A stretch of DNA of 64,000 bases from Alkalihalobacillus sp. LMS6 (GTDB taxonomy: Bacteria; Bacillota; Bacilli; Bacillales; Bacillaceae_D). A program made the translations under genes and the position numbers. The DNA lies in the NCBI RefSeq assembly GCF_024362765.1, contig NZ_CP093302.1, forward strand, positions 1,704,001 through 1,768,000, given 5' to 3'. A model generated the notes under the pieces. That model saw only the letters and a list, made by a program, of their open reading frames with translations. It searched no databases and was not told the DNA's origin. Shown piece after piece: positions 7,894 through 14,912 of this stretch (its first letter is position 1; the number at the start of each line of letters is the position of its first letter).

Positions 7894-8103
7894 TTATAAA
7901 CTATCCTCTCTCCCAACCAAATAATCCAACGTCACACCAAAATAATCAGCCAACGCCTTCAATGTAGTAAGATTAGGCTCAAAGTCATCATTTTCATATC
8001 TTCTTAATTGGCGTGGAGATACTTGTATATGTTCGGATAATTCTTTTTGTGAGACGTTTTTATGTTCGCGTAATTCTTTTAATCGTTGGCCAAGTGATGG
8101 CAT
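7894..8103 (-). CDS. XRE-family (Cro/CI-type) transcriptional repressor
   Basis: 69 residues using ATG 8103, chosen because GAGGTGAT lies seven bases upstream; a longer frame to 8139 lacks a binding site and would run into the operator. The sequence LGQRLKELREHKNVSQKELSEHIQVSPRQLRRYENDDFEPNLTTLKALADYFGVTLDYLVGRED is a complete HTH_3 domain with the last helix NL..L.ALADYFGV typical of SinR/Cro-like proteins, and little else. It is divergent from an unknown small gene; between them lies a consensus promoter whose spacer is filled by an inverted repeat, plus a second similar dyad (see 8133 and 8165). A single-domain repressor with paired operators is typical of plasmid, phage or toxin-antitoxin control. 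Confidence 0.87.
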   Translation of the reverse strand: MPSLGQRLKELREHKNVSQKELSEHIQVSPRQLRRYENDDFEPNLTTLKALADYFGVTLDYLVGREDSL

Positions 8104-8127
8104 ATGAAAATCACCTCGAAAAAAGTA

Positions 8128-8156
8128 TTGACAGGACATATTGTGTCCTTTATTAT
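8128..8156 (+). promoter_or_regulatory. Strong sigma-A promoter facing right
   Basis: TTGACA (8128-8133), a 17-base spacer and TATTAT (8151-8156): full consensus -35 and near-consensus -10. It would drive the small gene at 8375 with a leader of about 210 bases. Its spacer contains the dyad at 8133-8149, so repressor binding would block it. Confidence 0.75.
8133..8149. promoter_or_regulatory. Inverted-repeat operator O1 of the XRE repressor (inferred)
   Basis: AGGACATATTGTGTCCT: arms AGGACA / TGTCCT separated by five bases, exactly inside the promoter spacer. Assignment to the neighbouring XRE protein is an inference from position. Confidence 0.65.
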
Positions 8157-8164
8157 GGTTTTAC

Positions 8165-8180
8165 AGGTCATAAAGTGTCC
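8165..8180. promoter_or_regulatory. Second operator-like dyad O2
   Basis: AGGTCATAAAGTGTCC repeats the O1 pattern (RGRNCA, five bases, TGTCC). Its centre is 32 bp from the centre of O1, about three helical turns, so two dimers would sit on the same DNA face. Confidence 0.5.
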
Positions 8181-8374
8181 GTAAATAAAAATGGATTTCT
8201 TAGAAGAAATGGAAAAATCGCTTTAGAGAAAGTATGTAAAACAAGGATATTTCGACCTCAGAATAAAAATACACATATAAGCAACTTGTTAAAATGCTTA
8301 ACTTTATTATTGTACCATTTTTCTGCGAGTCTGCGAATAGAACAAAACTTTATCTCACTCGAAAGGAGCCTCTC

Positions 8375-8635
8375 ATGCCACAAATCCCTTACGGCGTCAG
8401 GTCATGTTTGTACACTGGGATTATTCACAACCTTGCATTCTTAACGAAACAAGCGGAAACCATTCTTCAATCAGGACAAGGTACATGGAAAAGTTATGAT
8501 ACGAAGCTGCATCATGAGGTGAAAGAGGCAATCGAGTGGTATCAGCAGTATGCGGTCAAAGAGTTATTTCATTTAGAGGAAGACTTGATGGCATTTGAGC
8601 AGTTGCTTACGAAAGTCCATCAAAAAAAAGAGTAA
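8375..8635 (+). CDS. Small helical protein of unknown function, controlled by XRE operator
   Basis: 86 residues; ATG 8375 is chosen because AAAGGAG ends six bases before it. The sequence (MPQIPYGVRSCLYTGI..., then mostly helical and charged: LHHEVKEAIEWYQQYAVKELFHLEEDLMAFEQLLTKVHQ) shows no signal peptide or membrane segment and no family I recognise. It lies about 220 bases downstream of a consensus promoter that carries the repressor-type operator, divergent from the XRE gene. This pairing resembles small phage- or plasmid-type regulatory modules, or a type II antitoxin-like unit, but the protein has no visible toxin motif. Confidence 0.6.
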   Translation: MPQIPYGVRSCLYTGIIHNLAFLTKQAETILQSGQGTWKSYDTKLHHEVKEAIEWYQQYAVKELFHLEEDLMAFEQLLTKVHQKKE

Positions 8636-8663
8636 TTTCATCAATCATCCATATGCTTTGTCA

Positions 8664-8709
8664 TAAAAAACACCCCAACTGCTAGATTATCACTCTAACA
8701 GTTGGGGTG
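8664..8709 (-). terminator. Terminator of the NhaC-like gene
   Basis: Stem CACCCCAACTG (8671-8681) / CAGTTGGGGTG (8699-8709). On the minus strand it is followed by a T-run (A-run 8665-8670 on the plus strand), so it ends leftward transcription. Confidence 0.88.
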
Positions 8710-8716
8710 CAGCTCT

Positions 8717-10006
8717 TTACGATCTACTCTTTTCTTTCTTTTTCGGATACCCAATTAGAATCGCAACACTTCCGCAAATGGCAATGAGCATCGGATAAAA
8801 GGAATAAGGGACAATGCTCACTGGTGAAATACCTGCCACACCTGCGGCAATTAAGAGCTGAGCTCCATATGGAATCAGTCCTTGGACAGTGCATGAAAAT
8901 AAATCTAGTACACTTGCGGATTTCCTAGGTTCAATCTGATATTGATTGGCAATGTTTTTGGCAAGTGGCCCAGCAATCATGATGGCGATTGTGTTATTGG
9001 CAGTCGAGAGATTGGTAAGACCAACTAGACCGGCAATCCCAAATTCTGCGCTTTTTCTAGATTTCACTCGTTTTGTGACGAGTTGAAGTAGAAATTCAAT
9101 GCCTCCGTTTAACCGAATTAGTTCCATCATTCCAGCGATGAGGATGGCAAGGAACGCCATTTCGTACATGCCTTCCATACCTTCACCAATGCTTTGCAAG
9201 AGTTGCAACAGTTGAAAGCTCCCATCTACTAAGCCGATGATTCCTGCCAATACAATCCCGAGAGCCAGAACAATAAAGACGTTCATTCCGGCAATCGCAA
9301 AAACGATAACCAGCACATATGGCACAATTTTATACCAGCTGAAGCTCGTGTATTCAATTGGCGCGCTTTCGCCGGAAGTTAATGTCCATAAGAGGATGCA
9401 CGTAATAATTGTAGCTGGTAAGACAATCCAAAAATTCACTTTAAACTTATCCTTCATTTGTGCACCTTGGGAACGAACTGCTGTAATGGTGGTGTCAGAA
9501 ATGAACGAAAGGTTGTCGCCAAACATGGCTCCTCCAATAATGGCGGCGATGATTAACGCTGTAGGAATATCTGTGATCTCGCTAATGCCAACGCCGATTG
9601 GTGCTAATGCGACAATCGTCCCGACCGATGTTCCCATCGCTAATGAAATAAAACAAGCAATGACAAACAAACCAACAGCAAGTAAGTCTTGAGGAACGAC
9701 TGCTAGCGCAAGCTGAACAGTGGAATCCACGGCACCCATGGCATTTGTTATGCCAGAAAAGGCGCCAGCTAATAAGAAGATCAGCACCATCAGCATGACA
9801 TTTGGATGCCCGGCACCCTTACTAAAATGATCGATTTTTTTTGAAAAAGATTCTTGTCGGTTCATTGCAAGCGCAAACGCACTAGCGATTACAATGGCGA
9901 CAATAACCGGAAACGCATAAAAATCCCCGGTTACGATTCCTGCCCCGATAAATAAACTCAAGAAAATGAGAAAGGGGGTTAATGCCCATGGATTCGGTTT
10001 AATCAT
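8717..10006 (-). CDS. NhaC-type Na+/H+ antiporter
   Basis: 429 residues from ATG 10006 (AGGGGTG about 11 bases upstream; an in-frame GTG at 10018 overlaps the binding site). The protein is very hydrophobic with about 11-12 membrane helices. The NhaC-family segment GGAMFGDNLSFISDTTITAVRSQGAQMKDKFKVNF is present around residue 165-200, with a second conserved stretch LTNLSTANNTIAIMIAGPLAKNIA in the C-terminal half. Family members exchange external protons (or malate/lactate) for cytoplasmic Na+, which is important for growth at high pH. The gene is monocistronic and has its own strong terminator. Substrate could also be an organic acid as in MleN, so the exact exchange is not certain. Confidence 0.88.
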   Translation of the reverse strand: MIKPNPWALTPFLIFLSLFIGAGIVTGDFYAFPVIVAIVIASAFALAMNRQESFSKKIDHFSKGAGHPNVMLMVLIFLLAGAFSGITNAMGAVDSTVQLALAVVPQDLLAVGLFVIACFISLAMGTSVGTIVALAPIGVGISEITDIPTALIIAAIIGGAMFGDNLSFISDTTITAVRSQGAQMKDKFKVNFWIVLPATIITCILLWTLTSGESAPIEYTSFSWYKIVPYVLVIVFAIAGMNVFIVLALGIVLAGIIGLVDGSFQLLQLLQSIGEGMEGMYEMAFLAILIAGMMELIRLNGGIEFLLQLVTKRVKSRKSAEFGIAGLVGLTNLSTANNTIAIMIAGPLAKNIANQYQIEPRKSASVLDLFSCTVQGLIPYGAQLLIAAGVAGISPVSIVPYSFYPMLIAICGSVAILIGYPKKKEKSRS

Positions 10007-10221
10007 TGATGCGTGCACACCCCTAAATAAAAATTAATAACAGTCTTGCTCTACGTCCTCGTTGAGGCAGATCCTAAGCTGAAAATGAAAGCCAAATTTT
10101 TTTGTCAGTTTTTAGCATGACGAAAAAATGGCCAAGTCATACATAAGAAGGTAGCATAACAAAAAAACGCTCGATTGAAAATCTTTTTTTTACGGAAGGT
10201 GAAAAGAGAAGAGTTGTTCTT

Positions 10222-10494
10222 CAATTTGCAGGGAGCATTGACCGAGGGGCACGTAATCTATGGCGTGACCGGCAAAACCCAAATATTCTCGTGGCGCCAA
10301 AAACGGATAGCGGCTTGATTCCTAATTTGCGCTTCTCGTTTTCAGATGCGCATATGCAGCTCCATCAGTGGCTAGCGCTGACGCCAAAGGAGCTAGTTGG
10401 GTCGAATGTGCATGTCGGAAATGCGTTTCTTGATTTCCTTCGAAAAGAGAAGTGGGCGGTTGTTAAGGGTCCGGGGTGTGGGGAGGGAGAGTAA
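10222..10494 (+). pseudogene. oxdC: Remnant of oxalate decarboxylase (bicupin) gene with internal deletion
   Basis: The frame reads [19 protein letters not shown], then [24 protein letters not shown], which is the N-terminal segment of Bacillus OxdC-type oxalate decarboxylases, and continues directly into [20 protein letters not shown] plus [17 protein letters not shown], which is the family's C-terminal end (compare LNQWLAMLPETFVQAHLDLG in OxdC). Both cupin barrels with their Mn-binding HxH..E..H residues, some 290 residues, are missing. No ATG or binding site opens this frame; a stop codon lies upstream at 10144 and the native N-terminus is lost. The joint is in frame at MQL/HQW, where the two lost ends would have shared similar DNA (CAGCTCCATCA), suggesting deletion by short-repeat recombination. 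Nonfunctional as an enzyme. Confidence 0.82.
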
Positions 10495-10506
10495 CACGTC
10501 CAAAAA

Positions 10507-10540
10507 AAAGAGACTGGGTCTGCTTCTCCCGGTCTCTTTC
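10507..10540. terminator. Bidirectional terminator
   Basis: Stem AAAGAGACTGGG / CCCGGTCTCTTT. The A-run at 10502-10509 gives a strong T-run for the leftward alcohol dehydrogenase transcript; the plus side is weaker. Confidence 0.82.
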
Positions 10541-10544
10541 TCCT

Positions 10545-11579
10545 TTACTTAAATGTTAGTACCGCTCGTCCTTTGACGTTTCCGTTTCGTAAATCGTCTA
10601 ATGCTTCACTCAAGTTTTCAAAGTCATATTTTTGCGTTTGCATCTTCACTTGTCCGCGTTTCGCTAAGTTAATGATCTCGCGTAAATGACTTAATGTCCC
10701 GCCTTGAGAAATTCGTAACTCTACGCCTGGTTTAACCGAACCCCATTGGAATGGAAGCGAGCCTCCGCCTAAACCAACTAAACTAATAATGCCAAGCCCC
10801 TTTGTAATTTTTGCAGCTAATTTTAGCGTCGCGTCAATGCCGACAAAATCAAACACTGCGTGAACGCCTTTTCCATCTGTCAGCTCCATAATCTTGTCTT
10901 TGGCATGCTCATCGGATTTAAAGACAACGTCCGCTCCGTATGTTTTCATTTCTTCCAATCGATCTTCGTTAATGTCTAAAGCAATGACGGTAGCTGACGT
11001 TAAGCTTTTAAGAAATTGAATCGCGAAAAAGCCAAGTCCACCTGTGCCAATAACTACAGCATAACCGTCGCCAGGAATTTTTTCACGCGCATATTTAACG
11101 GAAGCATAAGGTGTTAAACCTGCATCGGCAATCGCAACATAATCGCTAGGTTTAAGCTCACCTAATGAGACAAGTTCTCGTTGGTCAGCAATCATGTATT
11201 CTGCCATGCCACCATCTTCTCTTAATCCACGCGAACTGACATTTTCACAGTAGTTATCGTTACCTGATAAACAGTACTCACAGTAGCCGCAAGAATGGAT
11301 TGTTGAAACGATAACGGATTCGCCGATTTCAAAATCAGTTACGCCTTCACCACGTTTTTCAATATAACCTGCATTTTCATGGCCTAACGTAAAGGGACCT
11401 TCCCAAGGAAGAACAGGAGACCCGTGATCAATTACTTCTAAGTCGGTATGACAAATTCCTGCGCCAGCCATGCGAATTAGTACTTCACCATATTTCGGCT
11501 GAGGAATATCAATCGTTTGTAAATGAGGTGCTTTCCCTAATTCTGTGATGCGATACGCTTTCATTTTAGCTTGTTCCAT
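10545..11579 (-). CDS. Zinc-dependent alcohol dehydrogenase (MDR superfamily)
   Basis: 344 residues, ATG 11579 with AAAGGGG eight bases upstream. The catalytic zinc ligands are visible in AGICHTDLEV (Cys, with the His-Thr proton relay) and GHENAG (His, Glu); the structural zinc site is CGYCEYCLSGNDNYC around residue 95-110. The coenzyme fold carries GTGGLGFFAIQFLK and an acidic residue after it (ALDINEDRLE), which favours NAD over NADP. It oxidises a primary or secondary alcohol or reduces the aldehyde/ketone; the exact substrate is unknown. It is divergent from a TetR-type regulator 138 bases away, which is the likely controller. Confidence 0.9.
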   Translation of the reverse strand: MEQAKMKAYRITELGKAPHLQTIDIPQPKYGEVLIRMAGAGICHTDLEVIDHGSPVLPWEGPFTLGHENAGYIEKRGEGVTDFEIGESVIVSTIHSCGYCEYCLSGNDNYCENVSSRGLREDGGMAEYMIADQRELVSLGELKPSDYVAIADAGLTPYASVKYAREKIPGDGYAVVIGTGGLGFFAIQFLKSLTSATVIALDINEDRLEEMKTYGADVVFKSDEHAKDKIMELTDGKGVHAVFDFVGIDATLKLAAKITKGLGIISLVGLGGGSLPFQWGSVKPGVELRISQGGTLSHLREIINLAKRGQVKMQTQKYDFENLSEALDDLRNGNVKGRAVLTFK

Positions 11580-11717
11580 TTCTCAGTACCCCTTTATATG
11601 TGATACTCTCAACTTAATACGATTATGTGAACGAAACAATGTGCATAACTAAGTGGAGTGTGTGCTTAATAGACAGATTATCTCTATATGTTGATTAACG
11701 TAAGTGGAGGCGTTCTT

Positions 11718-12299
11718 TTGGTTGATAAACGAGTAGTACGGACAAAAAAAGATTTGAAGAATAGCTTATTAATTTTAATGGAAAACAATCCATATGAAAC
11801 GATTACGGTAAAGAATATTGTTGAACATGCTGGTTATAATCGAGGAACGTTTTACCTTCATTATCATGGGAAAGAAGACGTGATGAATGAATTAATTGGA
11901 GATATGTTCGAAGGGTTAACCTACGCCTTTCGAACGCCTTATCGCAATCATCATCACCAAAACTTAATGTCGGTTTCAGCAAATGACATTTTGCTGTTTG
12001 CGTACATCGAAGAAAATAAAGTATTTTTTTCATTGATGGTTACGTCTCCCTTCCTGAGTAACTTTCGGGAGCGAGTGTTGTCCAAGTTTATTGCACTGTT
12101 TGAAGAGGATTTGCACTTTTTATTACAAAAACATAAAGAAATTGATCGTGAGTTATTTGTACAGTTCAGAGCTTATGGCCTTTATGGTTTAGTAATTGAA
12201 TGGATTAAGAGTGATTACGCGAATTCTACAGTTTACATGGCGCAACAATTATTGAAGATTTTTTACTATAAACTAGATGAGCTGTATTTTTTAAAATAG
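11718..12299 (+). CDS. TetR-family transcriptional regulator
   Basis: 193 residues with TTG start at 11718: GGAGG at 11706-11710 fits this start and would lie inside the longer frame that opens at 11688. Residues ~5-55 form the TetR DNA-binding domain (RTKKDLKNSLLILMENNPYETITVKNIVEHAGYNRGTFYLHYHGKEDVMNELI), matching the DhaS/AcrR-like subgroup with the YNRGTFYLHY recognition helix. The C-terminal part, about 130 residues, resembles the TetR_C_8-type all-helical ligand domain. It is divergent from the zinc alcohol dehydrogenase and probably represses it and itself from the shared 138-base region. Confidence 0.9.
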   Translation: MVDKRVVRTKKDLKNSLLILMENNPYETITVKNIVEHAGYNRGTFYLHYHGKEDVMNELIGDMFEGLTYAFRTPYRNHHHQNLMSVSANDILLFAYIEENKVFFSLMVTSPFLSNFRERVLSKFIALFEEDLHFLLQKHKEIDRELFVQFRAYGLYGLVIEWIKSDYANSTVYMAQQLLKIFYYKLDELYFLK

Positions 12300-12356
12300 C
12301 AACCGTTATCTTAAAAATCATAGACAGAGTTTTTATTGCGAACGACAAAATAAACA

Positions 12357-12385
12357 TTTACGCCCTGTGAAACATGTACTATAAT
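12357..12385 (+). promoter_or_regulatory. Promoter of antiterminator gene
   Basis: TTTACG, 17 bases, TATAAT (12380-12385). Transcription would start near 12392, only a few bases before the RAT-like site. Confidence 0.6.
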
Positions 12386-12396
12386 GACCTCATTAG

Positions 12397-12434
12397 AAGG
12401 TGTTACTAACGCGATTAGGCATTAATTCTAGGTT
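12397..12434 (+). promoter_or_regulatory. RAT-like site in leader of the antiterminator gene
   Basis: AAGGTGTTACTAACGCGA followed by TTAGGCAT resembles the LicT/SacY ribonucleic antiterminator (GGATTGTTACTG, loop, CAGGCAAAACC). The following CTAGG can pair with the 5' part, but I see no clear terminator overlapping it, so it may be degenerate or act on translation. Confidence 0.5.
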
Positions 12435-12459
12435 TTGGATTTTCCGGAGGGGACGCGCT

Positions 12460-13287
12460 ATGAACCTCATTAAGTCATTTAATAATAATGTTGCATTGGT
12501 TGAAGATGCTTCTGGAACAGAGTGGGTCGTTCTGGGGAACGGTGTAGGCTTTGGGAAGGAAAAAGGATCTTTAATTAATGAAGAAAAAATAAAGAAGAAA
12601 TTCATCGCTGCTTCACGACGTCCTTTTGTCGACATGATTGAAGAAATTCCCATCTCGATCTTTGAAACAACGGAAAAAATGATTCAAACAGCTGAAACGG
12701 TAATTGGTGCAACACTCAATCAACAATTGTTTTTAGCGCTCGCAGATCATGTCCATCATGCGGTCAAGCGGGTTCATGAAAACGTAGACTATCCGCATAC
12801 AAATCGGTGGGAGCTGCAAAAGCTTTATCCGAAAGAACACCAAGCGGCCGTTGAAGCCATTCGCGTCGTGTATGATACATCTGATATCATTTTGCCGAAA
12901 AGCGAAGAAACCTTTTTAACGTATCATTTTGTAAACGCTCAAGGGCGTTCGGCACAGCTTTCAGAAACAATGAAAATGACCGAGGCGATTAACCAAGTGA
13001 TTACGGTCATTGAGTACCATTATGAGCTGGAATTAAATGAACAGTCGCTAAATTATTTGCGCCTTCTCACCCACTTGCGCTACTTTTTATTGCGCCAAAT
13101 ACACGGGGAGAATCTAGATCAAAATGATATGGATGATGACCTTATTGAAATGATTAAAGCAAAGTATCAGAAAGCATTTGGATGTGCGAATAAGATTGCT
13201 CGTATCCTAAATAAGCACTATAGTTGGGATATTACGCAAAATGAAAAAATTTATTTAACACTTCATATTAATCGATTACTTTTATAA
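12460..13287 (+). CDS. licT: LicT/BglG-family transcriptional antiterminator
   Basis: 275 residues from ATG 12460 behind GGAGGGG (a longer frame from 12400 has no site). Residues 1-56 are the CAT RNA-binding domain (MNLIKSFNNNVALVEDASGTEWVVLGNGVGFGKEKG). Two PTS regulation domains follow: PRD1 at ~65-170 with conserved histidines (ALADHVHHAVKRV, NVDYPHTNRWELQKLYP) and PRD2 at ~175-275 (LLTHLRYFLLRQIHG, YLTLHINRL). PRD proteins are phosphorylated by HPr and the cognate EII; when active they bind a RAT hairpin and prevent termination. A consensus-like RAT overlapping a terminator lies just downstream, before the PTS permease gene, so this protein almost certainly controls that gene and probably itself. 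The licT name reflects family, not proven substrate. Confidence 0.9.
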   Translation: MNLIKSFNNNVALVEDASGTEWVVLGNGVGFGKEKGSLINEEKIKKKFIAASRRPFVDMIEEIPISIFETTEKMIQTAETVIGATLNQQLFLALADHVHHAVKRVHENVDYPHTNRWELQKLYPKEHQAAVEAIRVVYDTSDIILPKSEETFLTYHFVNAQGRSAQLSETMKMTEAINQVITVIEYHYELELNEQSLNYLRLLTHLRYFLLRQIHGENLDQNDMDDDLIEMIKAKYQKAFGCANKIARILNKHYSWDITQNEKIYLTLHINRLLL

Positions 13288-13294
13288 CGCATTT

Positions 13295-13327
13295 GGCGTG
13301 TTACTGGTTAAACAGGCATAACCCAAA
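13295..13327 (+). promoter_or_regulatory. RAT antiterminator site before the PTS gene
   Basis: GGCGTGTTACTGGTTAAA then CAGGCATAACCCAAA closely matches the LicT-type RAT (TTGTTACTG, loop, CAGGCAAAACC). Its 3' end (AACCCAAA) is also the 5' arm of the following terminator, so the two structures are mutually exclusive. Confidence 0.85.
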
Positions 13328-13378
13328 TAGCAACTAGCTTTTATTCAGATGAACGCTAGCTGTTGTTTGGGTTTTTTA
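13320..13378 (+). terminator. Conditional terminator controlled by RAT
   Basis: Outer stem AACCCAAA / TTTGGGTT and inner stem CTAGC / GCTAG, followed by TTTTTT. It terminates readthrough from the licT-like gene unless the antiterminator protein binds. Confidence 0.88.
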
Positions 13379-13418
13379 TGTCTTTTTTTATAAAAATTGG
13401 ACGAAGGAGTGAAAGAAG

Positions 13419-14873
13419 ATGATGAATTATTTACAGCGGCTCGGACGGTCATTGATGCTTCCGGTCGCCGTACTTCCCGCAGCAGCTGTTCTTCTTGGTG
13501 TTGGGGCGTGGATCGGTCAATTTTCTTGGGGAGAGGATAGCGTTGTTTCGGCCTTTATGATTGCAGCAGGAGATTCAATTATAGGCAATATGGGCATGTT
13601 ATTTGCGCTAGGTGTTGCCCTTGGTTTATCGAAAGACAAAGATGGAGCAGCAGCTTTAAGTGGGCTCGTTGCCTTTCTCGTCATTACGGAGGTATTATCC
13701 GTTGAATCGGTCGCAGAACTTTCGCAGATTGCAGTGGACGATGTGAACCCAGCATTTGGTGTCATTACCAATCAATTTATTGGGATTTTATCTGGTGTTG
13801 TTGCCTCAATTATGTACAACCGCTTCAGTCACGTGCAGCTACCGGCGGCGTTAGCCTTCTTTAGTGGGAAAAGGTTAGTGCCAATTGTAACGGCAGCAGT
13901 GATGATGGCATTATCAGCTGTGTTCTTTTATATTTGGCCATATGTGTATAACGGTCTTGTCACGTTTGGAATGTGGATCAGCCAACTTGATTTTATTGGA
14001 GCTGGGCTGTATGGCTTTTTTAACCGTTTGCTTATTCCGACAGGACTCCATCACGCGTTAAACTCCGTATTCTGGTTTGATGTGGCAGGAATAAATGATA
14101 TCGGAAACTATTGGGACGGAGAGGGAGAAGTAGGCATCACCGGACGTTATCAAGCAGGCTTCTTTCCAATTATGATGTTTGGTGTGCCAGCAGCAGCCTT
14201 GGCGATGTACCATACCGCGCATGCAAGCAAAAAGAAACAAATCGGTTCTTTGATGTTAGCGGCAGGTTTTGCGGCATTTTTAACAGGGGTAACAGAGCCT
14301 ATTGAATTTGCGTTTATGTTTGTTGCACCGCTCTTGTTTGTTGTTCATGCAGTCTTAACGGGACTGTCTCTCGCCATTGCAGCGTTTTTCCAATGGACAG
14401 CAGGATTTTCCTTTAGCGCTGGACTGCTTGATTTCTTCTTAGGATTTCCTCTTGAGATGGCGAATCAGCCGTACATGCTGCTCGTCCAAGGTGTCATTTT
14501 CGGCACAGTTTACTATGTGTTATTCCGATTCTTGATTGTGAAATTTAATTTAATGACTCCAGGTCGTGAGCCTGAAGGAGAGGGCTTGGACATCTCGGAA
14601 GAACCAACGGAATTAGAGGGATCAAACAAAATGGCGATGATGGCGAGCACGATTTATCAAGCTTTAGGTGGCGATGACAATGTCGTCTCAATTGATAATT
14701 GTGTCACACGTTTACGGCTGGAAGTGAAGGATATGGGGAAAGTCGATCAAGCAAAAATTAAACAAACAGGTGTACCAGGCATTAACGTTGTGTCCGATCA
14801 CAATATCCAAGTCGTTGTTGGCACTCAAGTCCAGTTTGTGGCAGATGAAATGAATAAGATTCGTAGCAAATAA
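13419..14873 (+). CDS. PTS permease EIICB of glucose/N-acetylglucosamine family
   Basis: 484 residues; AAGGAG ten bases before ATG 13419. Residues 1-~375 are the EIIC membrane domain (LMLPVAVLPAAAVLLGVGAWIG; FFNRLLIPTGLHHALNSVFWF; FFPIMMFGVPAAALAMYHTAH; GFAAFLTGVTEPIEFAFMFVAP), which belongs to the glucose-glucoside family branch containing PtsG, NagE and MalX-like proteins. After a ~35-residue acidic linker comes EIIB (residues ~410-484) with the phosphorylatable Cys428 in IDNCVTRLRL. No EIIA is fused, so the EIIA-Glc must come from elsewhere. Preceded by the RAT/terminator and LicT-like gene and followed, convergently, by a GH5 glycosidase. The sugar is probably a glucoside or related hexose; not certain. 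Confidence 0.9.
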   Translation: MMNYLQRLGRSLMLPVAVLPAAAVLLGVGAWIGQFSWGEDSVVSAFMIAAGDSIIGNMGMLFALGVALGLSKDKDGAAALSGLVAFLVITEVLSVESVAELSQIAVDDVNPAFGVITNQFIGILSGVVASIMYNRFSHVQLPAALAFFSGKRLVPIVTAAVMMALSAVFFYIWPYVYNGLVTFGMWISQLDFIGAGLYGFFNRLLIPTGLHHALNSVFWFDVAGINDIGNYWDGEGEVGITGRYQAGFFPIMMFGVPAAALAMYHTAHASKKKQIGSLMLAAGFAAFLTGVTEPIEFAFMFVAPLLFVVHAVLTGLSLAIAAFFQWTAGFSFSAGLLDFFLGFPLEMANQPYMLLVQGVIFGTVYYVLFRFLIVKFNLMTPGREPEGEGLDISEEPTELEGSNKMAMMASTIYQALGGDDNVVSIDNCVTRLRLEVKDMGKVDQAKIKQTGVPGINVVSDHNIQVVVGTQVQFVADEMNKIRSK

Positions 14874-14874
14874 G

Positions 14875-14909
14875 AAACAGGCTGTTGCGTAAGCGACAGC
14901 CTGTTTTAC
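14875..14909. terminator. Bidirectional terminator between PTS and GH5 genes
   Basis: Stem AACAGGCTGT (14877-14886) / ACAGCCTGTT (14896-14905), ten perfect pairs, between convergent genes. Confidence 0.88.
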
Positions 14910-14912
14910 GTT

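Noticed and set aside
8013-8444. 143-codon plus-strand frame over XRE operator region
   Set aside because: It overlaps the XRE gene, the promoter and the operators, and has no binding site; better explained as chance frame.
10291-10494. A 67-codon frame beginning with GTG as an intact small gene
   Set aside because: It is the 3' part of the oxalate decarboxylase remnant; no binding site, and homology continues upstream of this GTG.
12360-12430. Second conditional terminator at the licT RAT-like site
   Set aside because: No hairpin with T-run overlaps it; kept only as RAT-like with moderate confidence.
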